Below are positions 9,164-17,915 of a DNA stretch of 54,556 bases, piece after piece. Position numbers and translations under genes: made by a program. This stretch comes from an uncultured Ruminococcus sp. (GTDB lineage: Bacteria; Bacillota; Clostridia; Oscillospirales; Ruminococcaceae), in contig CALANW010000140.1 of the NCBI GenBank assembly GCA_937926145.1, positions 1 through 54,556 on the forward strand. Reading direction: 5' to 3'. Every line of letters starts with the position of its first letter. Within the stretch, counting starts at the first letter, position 1. The notes below the pieces were generated by a model. It had not been told where the DNA came from. It saw only the letters and a program-made list of their open reading frames with translations, and searched no databases.

Positions 9164-10360
9164 TTACTTTCCGCTGTATGCGCTTCTGAGAAGTTCTTCA
9201 AGCTCGGAAGCTACTGCAGCTCTTGGGTTGCCTGCCATATCGCGGTCTTCAAGTGCTTTTTCAGCCATAAACGGAACGCTGTTGAGGAAGCTTGTACCTG
9301 CTGATTCAAAGTTTGCGGGAACGCCGATCTCTTCAGCAAGCTTTTTAACTGTGGAAACAAGGCTCTTTACGCCCTTTTCGGGAGTTTCGGCATCAAGTCC
9401 GAGGTAAGCTGCTATCTGACGGTATCTTTCAGCAGCACCCTCTCTGCCGTACTTCGGCCAAGCTTCGCTTACCTTGCCAGCTGCATTGAATTCAATGGTA
9501 TAAGGGAGAAGAACTGCATCTGCGATACCCTTTGAAACGCCTGTTTCCGAACTTACGCTGTGAGAAAGCGCGCTGTTGAGCCCACAGAGTGTGCTTTCAT
9601 AAGCCATACCTGCGATAGCTGCTGCATTGTGCATCTTTTCTCTTGCTTCATGGTCAGCAGAACCATTCTTGCATGATCTTGGGAGATAATCGAATACTGT
9701 TTTTACAGCTGAAAGTGCGAATGAATCGGTATAATCGGAATGCATAACGGAAACATAAGCTTCGATTCCGTGTGCGAGGACTTCAAAGCCGTGTGCAGCG
9801 GAGAGTTCATCGCTTGCTTCGTAAACGAGTTCGCTGTCAACGATAGCAACATCGGGCTTGATATTGCAGTCAACAAGGTGGTACTTCTTACCGTCCTGAC
9901 CGAAAACAACTGCTGTTGAGGTGATCTCTGCGCCCGAACCGGAAGTTGTTGGGATACATACTATTCTCATTGATTTTTCGCACTTATTGCAGGCATACTT
10001 GTCAGCGAGCTGATCAATAGTGAGGTCGGGATTGGAGAAAACAGCTTCGGCTGCCTTAGTTGTATCGATAACATTTCCGCCGCCGAGAGCGATCACTGTA
10101 TCGGGTTTGAAATTACGGAGAATAGCAACTCCCCTATTCACTGATTCGAGGTCAGCGATGCGGTTGATATCATAGAAGACATCAATAACGGGGTGGCATT
10201 CGTTTCTTTCGAGATAATATTTAAGATGCTCATAGATGCCTGCGCCGATAGTTTCCTTGTCGGTAAAGACAACAACTCGGTGAAGCTCGGGTATCTTTTC
10301 AAGATACTGAACAGCGCCCGGCATAAAATAGATTCTTTCAGGAACATTAAATAACTGCAT
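9164..10360 (-). CDS. Iron-containing alcohol dehydrogenase family protein with altered metal site
   Basis: This 398-residue protein has the group III (iron-dependent) ADH fold: NAD-binding motif GGGNVIDTTKA, PTTSGSGAEITSTAV, and the C-terminal helical metal domain. Its start (FNVPERIYFMPGAV) resembles the ADH half of AdhE. In the usual family the metal is held by Asp, His, His and His. Here GFEVLAHGIEAY has Glu at the Asp position and keeps the first His. LSHSVSSE keeps the second, but the position of the third (normally PHG) reads SKG, a lysine. Metal binding and activity may therefore differ, and the substrate is unknown. Start 10360 follows an AAAGGACAGG site. An upstream in-frame ATG at 10420 lacks one. 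Promoter at 10441-10469. Confidence 0.85.
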   Translation of the reverse strand: MQLFNVPERIYFMPGAVQYLEKIPELHRVVVFTDKETIGAGIYEHLKYYLERNECHPVIDVFYDINRIADLESVNRGVAILRNFKPDTVIALGGGNVIDTTKAAEAVFSNPDLTIDQLADKYACNKCEKSMRIVCIPTTSGSGAEITSTAVVFGQDGKKYHLVDCNIKPDVAIVDSELVYEASDELSAAHGFEVLAHGIEAYVSVMHSDYTDSFALSAVKTVFDYLPRSCKNGSADHEAREKMHNAAAIAGMAYESTLCGLNSALSHSVSSETGVSKGIADAVLLPYTIEFNAAGKVSEAWPKYGREGAAERYRQIAAYLGLDAETPEKGVKSLVSTVKKLAEEIGVPANFESAGTSFLNSVPFMAEKALEDRDMAGNPRAAVASELEELLRSAYSGK

Positions 10361-10440
10361 AAGAATGACCTGTCCTTTCTGCTGACCGCGGACGATCAGC
10401 CTAACAATGGTTTTGCTCATTGTTAAAAATATATCAATAT

Positions 10441-10469
10441 TATTTTACCATAAAAAGCGTGATTCGTCA
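10441..10469 (-). promoter_or_regulatory. Promoter of the iron-ADH-family gene
   Basis: Minus-strand TTGACG (10464-10469) and TAAAAT (10441-10446) with a 17-bp spacer. Confidence 0.6.
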
Positions 10470-10530
10470 ACCTATCCAAGTTCAAAAAATCATAAATGAA
10501 ACAGCTGTTTTATAGTTATTTTGCACAAAC

Positions 10531-13500
10531 TTATTGTCCTCCGAAATACTGGTAGTATGGATCGTCTTCATCGTAGTCTTCATTCGGAGCAGGGGCGGTG
10601 GTTTCGATGCTCTGCTCGGGTTCGGACGGCTGTTCGGGCTGTGAGCTTTCGGTCGGGAGCTGTATCTCCTGACCGCTTACAGAGCCTACTCCTTCGCCGA
10701 AGCAGGAATAGCTGCACTTTGCGAAATATTTCTTTATTCCCTCGGCAATAGCATTTGCAATGCCTTTTTGATGCTTCTCATTTGCGAGAGCCATAGCTTC
10801 GGTATAGTTCGTGACGAAGCCGCACTCCACGAGGATAGACGGGAATTCCTGCTGCTGAGTAACGAAGAAATAGTTGTACTTCTCCCCTCTGTCGCCAAGT
10901 CCGCCATTATCGACGCTGTTATAGAGGTAACTTCCCATTGAAGCGGAAACTGCATCTGCGAGCGGCTGCGAGAACGGTGTGAAGTAATATGCTTCTGCAC
11001 CCGTTGCTTTTTCGTTCGCAGCAGCGTTACAGTGGACAGCAATAAACAAGTCGGGTGAATACTGTCTTGCTATTGAAGCTCGCTGGTCGGTATCGTAATT
11101 TTCGCTCTCGGTTTTAAGTCTTATAACTTTTGCACCCTCGGCTGTGAGGATAGATTCGAGGTATTTTGCCACCGCAAGGTTAGCTTCCTGCTCCTTGATA
11201 TGACCGATAGCGCCCGGGTCAAAGTTGCCGCCCGTGTAGCCGTGTCCTGGGTCAATTACGATAGTTGCGCCGTTGACCGAGCTTCGGCAGCCGTTGAAGC
11301 GGAGCGTGAGATTATCATCGCTGTCGTATGTGGCTTTTATGCCCGAATAGATGCCGCTTTGACGGAATTTAAGGCTCAGACGCGCGGATTTGATATCGCC
11401 CGTATCAACGGCAGACCACGTTCCCGAGGTGAATACGGAGCTTTCGGGGAAAGTGATATCGCCTGCGGAAATGCTTGTGATATAACTGAAAGTTATAGTT
11501 ATTCCGTCCGAATTGAACGAGGAAATATAGTACGAACCGTTGTCGCCGTCGGAATAATTTACACCGTTATAGCTTATAGAGAACGGTATTTTTACCGAGG
11601 TTTTCAGCTTAATGACAGTGTCCGTGCCGTCCTTATAGACAGAGTTTACCGAAATAGGATTTGTGCCGAGCGGCTTATTTTCGAGGATAGAAACTGCGTT
11701 CGTGCGGATTCTCTTGCCCGAATTTGTGATATAATAATCAGTGCCGCTGTATGTAACCGTATTTACGATATAGTCGAGAGTTCCTGCAGGCAGGCGCGCC
11801 ATATCAGGGGTCGGAGCGGTATCTGTGCTCTTGGCGTTATAGACCATAGTATTGTCGTTATTCACCATAAGGATACTGCCCGTGAAGTCGTTGGCTATTT
11901 CGGGAAGTGCATTAATAATAACGGAAGAACCCGTTCTCGATTCGGTCATATCGCCCGTTTTTGTATGGTAAACGCCATAGAATTCGATTGAACCGAGGTT
12001 GATCTCCTCACCTTTTTTTCCCTGCGGAGCGGTATATCTGCCGACATATTTAGTATAGTATGAGTTCGGGTCGAGTTCGTCGAGCTGGCTTTCCACTTCT
12101 TTAAGGGGAATACTCTTTCCGTTTATTTTTGCTGTGATCTCCGAGCCCTTATATGCGATAGCGCTTATTGCAATAGTCGATTCGCCGTCAACATACATTG
12201 TTCCGTCGGACGGTGAAACACTTTTGAGGATATTCACGGTTCGGGTAATTTTATATGTGATTACCTTAGCTTTATTCTGGAATTTGAAAGTATTCACGCC
12301 GACATCGAGGTCTTCGGTGAAGTAGAATCTTCCCGCTTCGTTGAGGACGATCTCTTTACCCTGATAATATACAGGGAAGTTCGGGTCAAACGAACCAGCG
12401 AAAATGACGGTCGGTTCTTCTGTCTTGAACGTGGTCTTTTTCGGGAGAGTCATTTCAAGCTCGCTGTTAAGTCCCTCAAGGTCGATAGTATCATCGTAAT
12501 GCTTGGTGAGGGCGGTCGTTGACTCCATACTGTTTGTTACGAGTGCGGAAAGTGAATCGAAAGCACTTCCGCCGTAGGACGAAAGCTCAGATGCGTCGAT
12601 GACCTGCTTGACAAGTTCATCGGGTGAACCCCACCCCTCAGTATCGGTACAGATATACTCATTCATGTGGTGGACAAAAAGCGGTATGCCTGCTTCATCG
12701 GCGATATCGTTCCACCATTTTGTTATTTCACCGAACGGCTCGCTGCTACTTGAACGTGAGCCCTCGGCTTTGAGCATAATAAAATCGGCATAGCCTTTCT
12801 GTATATAGCCAACGGTATCGGCATAGCCGTCTGTTAAGGCTTCAAACTTTACAGATGTGGCAGAGCCTTTTTCGTTGTTCTCATAGTTTGCCCACACGTC
12901 ATTTATCGAAATACCAACGGGAACAGTATTGTTCGTCTTTCTTATCGCGTCCGAAGCAAGTGCAAAGACATAAGCGCCGTTATCGAGAAGCCAGTTCTCA
13001 AAGCCGATTCCCGAGCCGTTTTCGACATAGTCGTGCAGGCTGAGATTAGTTTTCGTTGAATAGTAACCGTCAAGGATTATACCATCAACGGGATATTTTA
13101 CTGTAAAGGTATGAACCCTTAGTGCTAAGAAGTCTATCTTTTCCTGCAGGGTCATATCTTCAAGCGAAGTGAGGACAGCATCTATGCTGAAATTCATATA
13201 GACGTACATTCCCCTGTCGCGCGCACCGTCAACAAGAGCGGTGATAACGTCTTCACCAAGTGTTTCGTTGAGATCACAGTTGTAAAGCATTTCACCATTA
13301 CAGTCTGTATTTATGATAACAGCGTTAAGACGGTTGCTTTCGGCGTTGTCGAGCAGTGTTTCTACCTCGTCTGCGACAGCTTCGGTACTGTTCTCGGCTG
13401 CATAATCTACCGTTGGGGTGACATATACTCCCCTTAATTCAGCAGGAAAGCTGAACATTGCTGTATAAACGGGTTCTTCAAACGCAGGAAGCTCTTCATC

Positions 13501-13662
13501 GCGGTTTATATCCTCCTGCGGAGCAATTACGATAGGCTGATCGGTACTTTCTTCGGCGAAAGCGTTTATTCCGCCCAACACAGCTGAAAAATCGATGCCA
13601 GCAGAAAATGCAAGGGCAACGGCAAGAGCTGCGCCGAGTATTCTTGTCCTTAATTTTTTCAA
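10531..13662 (-). CDS. Secreted GHL10 glycosidase-like / N-acetylmuramoyl-L-alanine amidase fusion
   Basis: This 1,043-residue exported protein starts with a signal peptide (KLRTRILGAALAVALAFSAG). An N-terminal GHL10/DUF187-type TIM-barrel domain covers about residues 70-380 (ELRGVYVTPTVDYA, DGIILDGYY, WWNDIADEAGIPLFVHHM). A long beta-rich linker (about 390-800) follows. An Amidase_3 domain ends near 985, with zinc/catalytic residues in IDPGHG, KEQEANL, IAVHCNA and LVECGF. An acidic Pro/Glu-rich tail closes it. The amidase part should cleave the stem peptide from N-acetylmuramate. The barrel may act on glycans. Together they suggest a cell-wall remodelling enzyme. The start is TTG 13662, 6 bases after AGGAGA. 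The longer TTG start at 13677 would overlap that site. Confidence 0.88.
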   Translation of the reverse strand: MKKLRTRILGAALAVALAFSAGIDFSAVLGGINAFAEESTDQPIVIAPQEDINRDEELPAFEEPVYTAMFSFPAELRGVYVTPTVDYAAENSTEAVADEVETLLDNAESNRLNAVIINTDCNGEMLYNCDLNETLGEDVITALVDGARDRGMYVYMNFSIDAVLTSLEDMTLQEKIDFLALRVHTFTVKYPVDGIILDGYYSTKTNLSLHDYVENGSGIGFENWLLDNGAYVFALASDAIRKTNNTVPVGISINDVWANYENNEKGSATSVKFEALTDGYADTVGYIQKGYADFIMLKAEGSRSSSSEPFGEITKWWNDIADEAGIPLFVHHMNEYICTDTEGWGSPDELVKQVIDASELSSYGGSAFDSLSALVTNSMESTTALTKHYDDTIDLEGLNSELEMTLPKKTTFKTEEPTVIFAGSFDPNFPVYYQGKEIVLNEAGRFYFTEDLDVGVNTFKFQNKAKVITYKITRTVNILKSVSPSDGTMYVDGESTIAISAIAYKGSEITAKINGKSIPLKEVESQLDELDPNSYYTKYVGRYTAPQGKKGEEINLGSIEFYGVYHTKTGDMTESRTGSSVIINALPEIANDFTGSILMVNNDNTMVYNAKSTDTAPTPDMARLPAGTLDYIVNTVTYSGTDYYITNSGKRIRTNAVSILENKPLGTNPISVNSVYKDGTDTVIKLKTSVKIPFSISYNGVNYSDGDNGSYYISSFNSDGITITFSYITSISAGDITFPESSVFTSGTWSAVDTGDIKSARLSLKFRQSGIYSGIKATYDSDDNLTLRFNGCRSSVNGATIVIDPGHGYTGGNFDPGAIGHIKEQEANLAVAKYLESILTAEGAKVIRLKTESENYDTDQRASIARQYSPDLFIAVHCNAAANEKATGAEAYYFTPFSQPLADAVSASMGSYLYNSVDNGGLGDRGEKYNYFFVTQQQEFPSILVECGFVTNYTEAMALANEKHQKGIANAIAEGIKKYFAKCSYSCFGEGVGSVSGQEIQLPTESSQPEQPSEPEQSIETTAPAPNEDYDEDDPYYQYFGGQ

Positions 13663-13715
13663 ATTGATTCTCCTCAATATATATCAAAAAAGCATAAATT
13701 CGTATATTTATAATA

Positions 13716-13744
13716 ATTATACTATATTATCTGATTTTTTTCAA
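13716..13744 (-). promoter_or_regulatory. Promoter of the GHL10-amidase gene
   Basis: Minus-strand TTGAAA (13739-13744) and TATAAT (13716-13721), spacer 17 bp. Confidence 0.65.
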
Positions 13745-13769
13745 GTATTTCGGAAAAATTTATCTGATG

Positions 13770-13798
13770 TTGAATTTCGCATATTATAATGGTATAAT
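13770..13798 (+). promoter_or_regulatory. Promoter of the M20 amidohydrolase gene
   Basis: TTGAAT (13770-13775) and TATAAT (13793-13798), spacer 17 bp. It is divergent from the promoter at 13716-13744. Confidence 0.65.
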
Positions 13799-13842
13799 AA
13801 AGTTAAAGAAAGCTGTTTTTAACCGAAAAAGGAGCTATTGCA

Positions 13843-15009
13843 ATGGATTTTTACAAAGAAGCCAATAAAATAAAGGGTGAGATCATCGAAAACCGAAGAT
13901 ATTTCCACAAAAATGCCGAAGTTGGACTTGAAATGCCGCTCGCGCAGGAATTTGTTATGAAAAAGCTGACGGAATACGGATTTTCGCCTAAGAAATGCGG
14001 TCACGGGGTTACTGCGCTCATCGGCAGCGGTTCGCCCGTGCTTCTGCTTCGTGCGGATATGGACGCTTTGCCTATGGAAGAGATGAGCGGTGAGGAATTT
14101 GCCTGCACTAACGGTCACGCTCACGCCTGCGGACACGATCTTCACGCTGCGATGCTGCTCGGTGCGGCGAAGCTTTTAAAGGAGAGCGAAGCTTCGCTCA
14201 AAGGCACAGTAAAGCTTATGTTTCAGCCTGCTGAGGAAACTTTTGAAGGCAGCCGTGATATGATCGCGAACGGAATTCTGGAAAGACCTCATGTTGATGC
14301 GGCGCTCGCTTTCCACGTTGCGCCCGGAAAAATGCCTATTGGATTATTTATGTACAATGCAGGCGGAGTTATGATGAACTCGGTTGACGGTTTTCGCATT
14401 GATATCAAGGGTAAAGGAGGTCATGGCGCTTATCCGAATCTTGCGGTCGATCCGCTCAACATTGCGGCGCAGACTTATATTGCTTTGGAGGCGCTTATCG
14501 CGCGCGAAGCCGACCCCGAAAAGGTTTGTGTTTTAACGATAGGACAGCTTCACGGAGGAAAGGCTGCGAACATTATCCCCGACTCCGCATTTATGGAGGG
14601 AACGCTCCGCACGAATGATAAGTCACAGAAAGAAAAGCTTTCGATGCGAATAGCGGAAATTGCAGAAAAGACAGCCGAGCTTTACGGCGGCATGGCGCAG
14701 GTCACGAAGCTTTCGGACGTTCCTCCGCTTATATGTGACCGTGAACTTACGGAAAAAATGGTCGGTTATATGAATGAGCTGGGCGGTTTGAAGCCTATCC
14801 CAAATATGAAAGCCAATGCTTCGGAAGATTTTGCGGTGATAGCTTCGGCTGTTCCGTCGGCGTTTATGTACCTTTCGGCAGGCTTCGAGGACGAACGCGG
14901 TGAGGCTTCTGCACATAACCCGAAAGTTCGCTTCAACGAAGATGTTCTTCCTATCGGTACGGCATCACTTTGCCATTGTGCGGCAAGGTGGCTGGAGGAA
15001 AACGGCTAA
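13843..15009 (+). CDS. M20-family metallo-amidohydrolase (N-acyl amino acid amidohydrolase type)
   Basis: This 388-residue cytoplasmic enzyme belongs to the M20D/amidohydrolase group, which removes acyl groups from N-acyl amino acids such as hippurate or N-acetyl-diaminopimelate. Metal-site segments are LLRADMDALPMEE, HACGHDLHAAMLLGAAKLL (the Cys/His pair and HDxH) and the catalytic Glu pair in QPAEETFEGSRDMI. The small dimerisation domain runs about residues 185-300, with GKGGHGAYPN. SEDFAVIA near the C terminus carries the last catalytic stretch. Start: ATG after AAAGGAG. It is monocistronic. The exact acyl substrate cannot be assigned. Confidence 0.9.
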   Translation: MDFYKEANKIKGEIIENRRYFHKNAEVGLEMPLAQEFVMKKLTEYGFSPKKCGHGVTALIGSGSPVLLLRADMDALPMEEMSGEEFACTNGHAHACGHDLHAAMLLGAAKLLKESEASLKGTVKLMFQPAEETFEGSRDMIANGILERPHVDAALAFHVAPGKMPIGLFMYNAGGVMMNSVDGFRIDIKGKGGHGAYPNLAVDPLNIAAQTYIALEALIAREADPEKVCVLTIGQLHGGKAANIIPDSAFMEGTLRTNDKSQKEKLSMRIAEIAEKTAELYGGMAQVTKLSDVPPLICDRELTEKMVGYMNELGGLKPIPNMKANASEDFAVIASAVPSAFMYLSAGFEDERGEASAHNPKVRFNEDVLPIGTASLCHCAARWLEENG

Positions 15010-15018
15010 CGATTTTAT

Positions 15019-15069
15019 AAACAGTATTTGCATACATTTTAAAACCATTGCAAATACTGTTTATTTTTT
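15019..15069 (+). terminator. Terminator of the M20 gene
   Basis: 14-bp stem (15019-15032/15049-15062) followed by a run of T. Confidence 0.9.
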
Positions 15070-15127
15070 TCACATAAAAGCATTGGAAAATTTTATAAAA
15101 TTTGTCAATTTAGTGCATTAAAAGTCG

Positions 15128-15156
15128 TTGACTTTATTAACATACCGTGATATAAT
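15128..15156 (+). promoter_or_regulatory. Promoter of the LRR/FN3 gene
   Basis: TTGACT (15128-15133) and TATAAT (15151-15156), spacer 17 bp. Confidence 0.7.
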
Positions 15157-15202
15157 TATCTTGTCATTATGACAAAAATATAAATAATAAGAGGGATAAA
15201 TT

Positions 15203-16417
15203 ATGAAAAGTAAAAAAATTCTTTCGTGTGCCCTTGCTGTTATGCTTTCATTGGGTACGGTCACGGTCCTCCCCGAGCAGTTAAATGACAAGATAGGATT
15301 TGCTGTCACAGCCGATGCTGCAAGTGATTTTGTGATCGGCACTGATTCAGACGGATATAATTATATCGACGGCTACAAAGGTGCAGGCGGTAATATTGTT
15401 ATTCCTGAAGAAATCAGCTACATAAACAACAATGCTTTTGAAGGTGTTACAAATATCACATCTATTACCGCAAAGGGTGATCTGTATGTTTATGAAGGTG
15501 CTTTTGAAGGCTGTACAAAGATAAAAAAAGTTGTTGTAAACGGCAATGCATATATTGAAAGGGACGCTTTTGCATACTGTGCAAGTCTTGAATCATTTGA
15601 AGTCAAGGGCAGTATCGATGAATCAATAGGCGCTGATGCTTTCGCTCATTGTACAATGCTCAGAAGCTTCAAAGTCAGCGGTTCAGAATTCAAATATTCT
15701 ATCGGTGAAGAAGCTTTTTACAACTGTATCAATCTGAAAAGAGTTGATATCACAAGCGGCTGTACGGCTATTTACAATGATGCTTTCACAAACTGTGTAA
15801 GCCTCGAAAATCTCACGATCCCAGAAATGACAAAGTTCAATACTTCAGGCGGATCAAAAAATGTCAGCTACTGCTATGCTTATGCTCACGAAGATGATGA
15901 TGACCGTCAGTATATTTTTAGCGACGGTTCTGTACATGTATTCATCTTCTATTACACCTATGATATCCCTGTAGAAACATACTGGAACACCGATGTTTAC
16001 GAACTTTACGGCAATTATGAAGAGTTCATTCCGAGAAAATTCACTCTTAAAGTCGTAAAGAATTCCAATGCTGAAAGCTATGCTAAAAAATACGGCATCA
16101 ACTACACATACTATTTCCCGGAAGAAGATGAACTTGCCGCTCCCGACAATGTAAAAGCTTCCGCCAAGACAGCAAACAGCATTACACTCAAATGGAACAA
16201 GGTTTCGGGCGCTGATGCTTACACGGTTTATATGTACAACGCTTCAACCGGCAAGTATGAAAAATACAAGACAGTAACAAGCAACTCCTGCACTATAAAA
16301 AAGCTCAAGAAGAACACCAAGTACAAGTTCAAGGTTTCCGCCCTTGACAAGGTAAACGGCAAATACAAAGAAGGCAAAAAGTCCGATGCTGTTGCTGTTA
16401 CAACCAAGAAAAAATAA
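15203..16417 (+). CDS. Secreted BspA-like leucine-rich-repeat protein with C-terminal Fn3 domain
   Basis: This 404-residue protein has a signal peptide (KKILSCALAVMLSLGTVTVL). At least five LRR_5 (BspA-type) repeats of 22-25 residues follow between about 60 and 215, recognised by the recurring xIxxxAFxxCxxLxxxxI pattern (NNNAFEGVTNIT, YEGAFEGCTKIK, ERDAFAYCASLE, GEEAFYNCINLK, YNDAFTNCVSLE). A fibronectin type III domain covers about 312-402 (PDNVKASAKTANSITLKWNK). Such proteins are exported and often bind other proteins or surfaces. No dockerin, sortase signal or membrane anchor is visible. The biological partner is unknown. Own promoter and a shared bidirectional terminator. Confidence 0.85.
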   Translation: MKSKKILSCALAVMLSLGTVTVLPEQLNDKIGFAVTADAASDFVIGTDSDGYNYIDGYKGAGGNIVIPEEISYINNNAFEGVTNITSITAKGDLYVYEGAFEGCTKIKKVVVNGNAYIERDAFAYCASLESFEVKGSIDESIGADAFAHCTMLRSFKVSGSEFKYSIGEEAFYNCINLKRVDITSGCTAIYNDAFTNCVSLENLTIPEMTKFNTSGGSKNVSYCYAYAHEDDDDRQYIFSDGSVHVFIFYYTYDIPVETYWNTDVYELYGNYEEFIPRKFTLKVVKNSNAESYAKKYGINYTYYFPEEDELAAPDNVKASAKTANSITLKWNKVSGADAYTVYMYNASTGKYEKYKTVTSNSCTIKKLKKNTKYKFKVSALDKVNGKYKEGKKSDAVAVTTKKK

Positions 16418-16427
16418 TTTTGGCATA

Positions 16428-16467
16428 AAAACCGCCGTTCTCCGTTGATTTGGGAAACGGCGGTTTT
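16428..16467. terminator. Bidirectional terminator
   Basis: 12-bp stem 16428-16439/16456-16467 with T-runs on both strands. It separates the convergent genes ending at 16417 and 16472. Confidence 0.85.
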
Positions 16468-16471
16468 GTTT

Positions 16472-16996
16472 TCAGCGAAGTCTGTTTTCCCACTCCGCTT
16501 TGCTTATCGCATAGACCTTAGTGAAAGTATTATCAGGGTCGGGATACTGCTTGACGAACTTCATTCCGTTTTTCTCGGCAGTGCGATAGGACGGTTCGTT
16601 CGTATATTTCATATAAGAATAGATCTTATCGAAGCCGAGGTTAGAAAAGCCGTATTCGATGCACCCTGCGGCGGCTTCTGAGGCATAGCCTTTCCTGCGG
16701 AAATCTTTATGTATATGGTAACCGACTTCGGGGAGCTTTTCTCCGTCGATGTTCTGCATTGTTATGCCGCAGTCCCCTATCATTCTGCCGTTCTCTTTCA
16801 GCACGACTGCCCAAAGTCCGAAGCCGTCCGTTTTATAGCGTTCAATGTTTCGCTCTATCCAGCCTTTTACTCTCTTTTCGTCAAAGGTATAGGGATAATG
16901 CGCTGTTACATCCGAGTCGGACAAAACCTCGTAGAGGTCGTTAAAATCATTTTCCGTAAGCTCACGGAGTATGAGCCGTTTGGTTTCGAGTATCAT
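16472..16996 (-). CDS. GNAT-family acetyltransferase (RimJ/RimL-like)
   Basis: This 174-residue protein matches Acetyltransf_3 (RimJ/RimL-like) enzymes. It has the start LETKRLILRELTENDFNDL, a central GYHIHKDFRRKGYASEAAAG with the acetyl-CoA loop (RRKGYA), and IYSYMKYTNEPSYRTAEKNG, where Asn/Ser and the helix position the cofactor. The family acetylates protein N termini or small amines. The target here is unknown. It begins 16 bases after the stop of the DUF3021 gene with an AAGGGG site, so it is probably the last gene of the hydrolase/LytTR/DUF3021 operon. Confidence 0.88.
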   Translation of the reverse strand: MILETKRLILRELTENDFNDLYEVLSDSDVTAHYPYTFDEKRVKGWIERNIERYKTDGFGLWAVVLKENGRMIGDCGITMQNIDGEKLPEVGYHIHKDFRRKGYASEAAAGCIEYGFSNLGFDKIYSYMKYTNEPSYRTAEKNGMKFVKQYPDPDNTFTKVYAISKAEWENRLR

Positions 16997-17012
16997 TTTA
17001 AGCCCCTTTATG

Positions 17013-17471
17013 TCATTCCGAACTATCTTTTTTATCCGAAAATCTTCTCTGAAAGCTTTTCAGGTCGGAATTTATCGTCTTTGCCTGTTTGAGGTCGAGC
17101 AGCCACGTTATGATAATGACGAGAACGTATATCACAAACACGGAGAATGCAAATGCGGCTGTAAGCCTGCGGTTTTCGGGCAAGAGGCTCTCCGTGCCAA
17201 GTCCGAAAATGATAAGTACGGCTTCTATCGCAAAAAGCTGGAACACTTCCCTCAATATATACTGTCTGAATGTAAGTTCCCTTTTTGAATACATACAAAG
17301 CATCGGGACGAGGGCTATCGCCGCATAGACAAGCGGTGAGAGAAAGGCTTCATAGCCGAATGTCTGGTCGGGGCGAAAAATACTGCCGAGGACAAACGTT
17401 GCGGCGTTTACAAGCGTCACAATAATGAAATACATCGACATTACCGATTTGAAATGCTCTTTGAACGTCAT
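17013..17471 (-). CDS. DUF3021-family four-helix membrane protein
   Basis: This 152-residue protein has four predicted membrane helices (YFIIVTLVNAATFVLGSIF, LSPLVYAAIALVPMLCM, the segment after FRQYILREVFQLF, and AFAFSVFVIYVLVIIITWLL) and a short cytoplasmic tail. It fits DUF3021, which is nearly always encoded beside a LytTR regulator. The ATG overlaps the LytTR stop by 4 bases (17468-17471), so translation is probably coupled. Family members are thought to control the partner regulator at the membrane. That role is inferred from context. Confidence 0.85.
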   Translation of the reverse strand: MTFKEHFKSVMSMYFIIVTLVNAATFVLGSIFRPDQTFGYEAFLSPLVYAAIALVPMLCMYSKRELTFRQYILREVFQLFAIEAVLIIFGLGTESLLPENRRLTAAFAFSVFVIYVLVIIITWLLDLKQAKTINSDLKSFQRRFSDKKDSSE

Positions 17472-17914
17472 ACTTCATCACCTCTCAAAACTTTTTTCAG
17501 CTCGGAAACATATTTGCGCGAAATTATTATCTCCTCGCCGTTGGAAAGCACGGCGCTGAATCTTCCGCCGAGCGCAGGTTTCACCGAGATTATTTTCATA
17601 AGATTCACAAGTGATGATTTCGATATCCTCAGAAAATGTTTCGGCTTTAAATTCTCTTCAAGCTCATAGATGCGCTGTTTGGACTCATATACTTTTTGCG
17701 AAGTATAGATAAAAGTTCTGTTATCGACCGATTCGATATACATTATCTCCGAAACGGGAATGTTGTACTGTCTGCCGTCCAGCGCGCCCGAAAGCTGACC
17801 CTGCCGCGAGCGCACAAATGCCGCTATCTCGCGGACGGAATCGGTTTCTTCGTGACAGCGGATATCGACAAGCTCCGCTTCGCTTTCGGGTATCATACTT
17901 ATTTTTACGTCCAT
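17468..17914 (-). CDS. LytTR-domain DNA-binding regulator
   Basis: This 148-residue protein has an N-terminal segment (about 1-45) typical of LytTR proteins paired with DUF3021. A LytTR domain follows, about 48-145 (YNIPVSEIMYIESVDNRTFIYT, HFLRISKSSLVNLMKIISV, NGEEIIISRKYVSELKKVL). The domain binds direct repeats in promoters. There is no receiver domain, so signalling probably goes through the DUF3021 partner. ATG 17914 lies one base after the stop of the hydrolase gene and gives the usual family N terminus (MDVKI). An in-frame GTG at 17950 lies on top of an AAAGGAAAGG site and is a less likely start. Confidence 0.85.
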   Translation of the reverse strand: MDVKISMIPESEAELVDIRCHEETDSVREIAAFVRSRQGQLSGALDGRQYNIPVSEIMYIESVDNRTFIYTSQKVYESKQRIYELEENLKPKHFLRISKSSLVNLMKIISVKPALGGRFSAVLSNGEEIIISRKYVSELKKVLRGDEV

Positions 17915-17915
17915 A

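Noticed and set aside
11200..11991. 263-codon frame antisense to the GHL10-amidase gene
   Set aside because: Fully inside a well-supported gene on the other strand. Composition is Arg/Ala-rich and no domain is seen.
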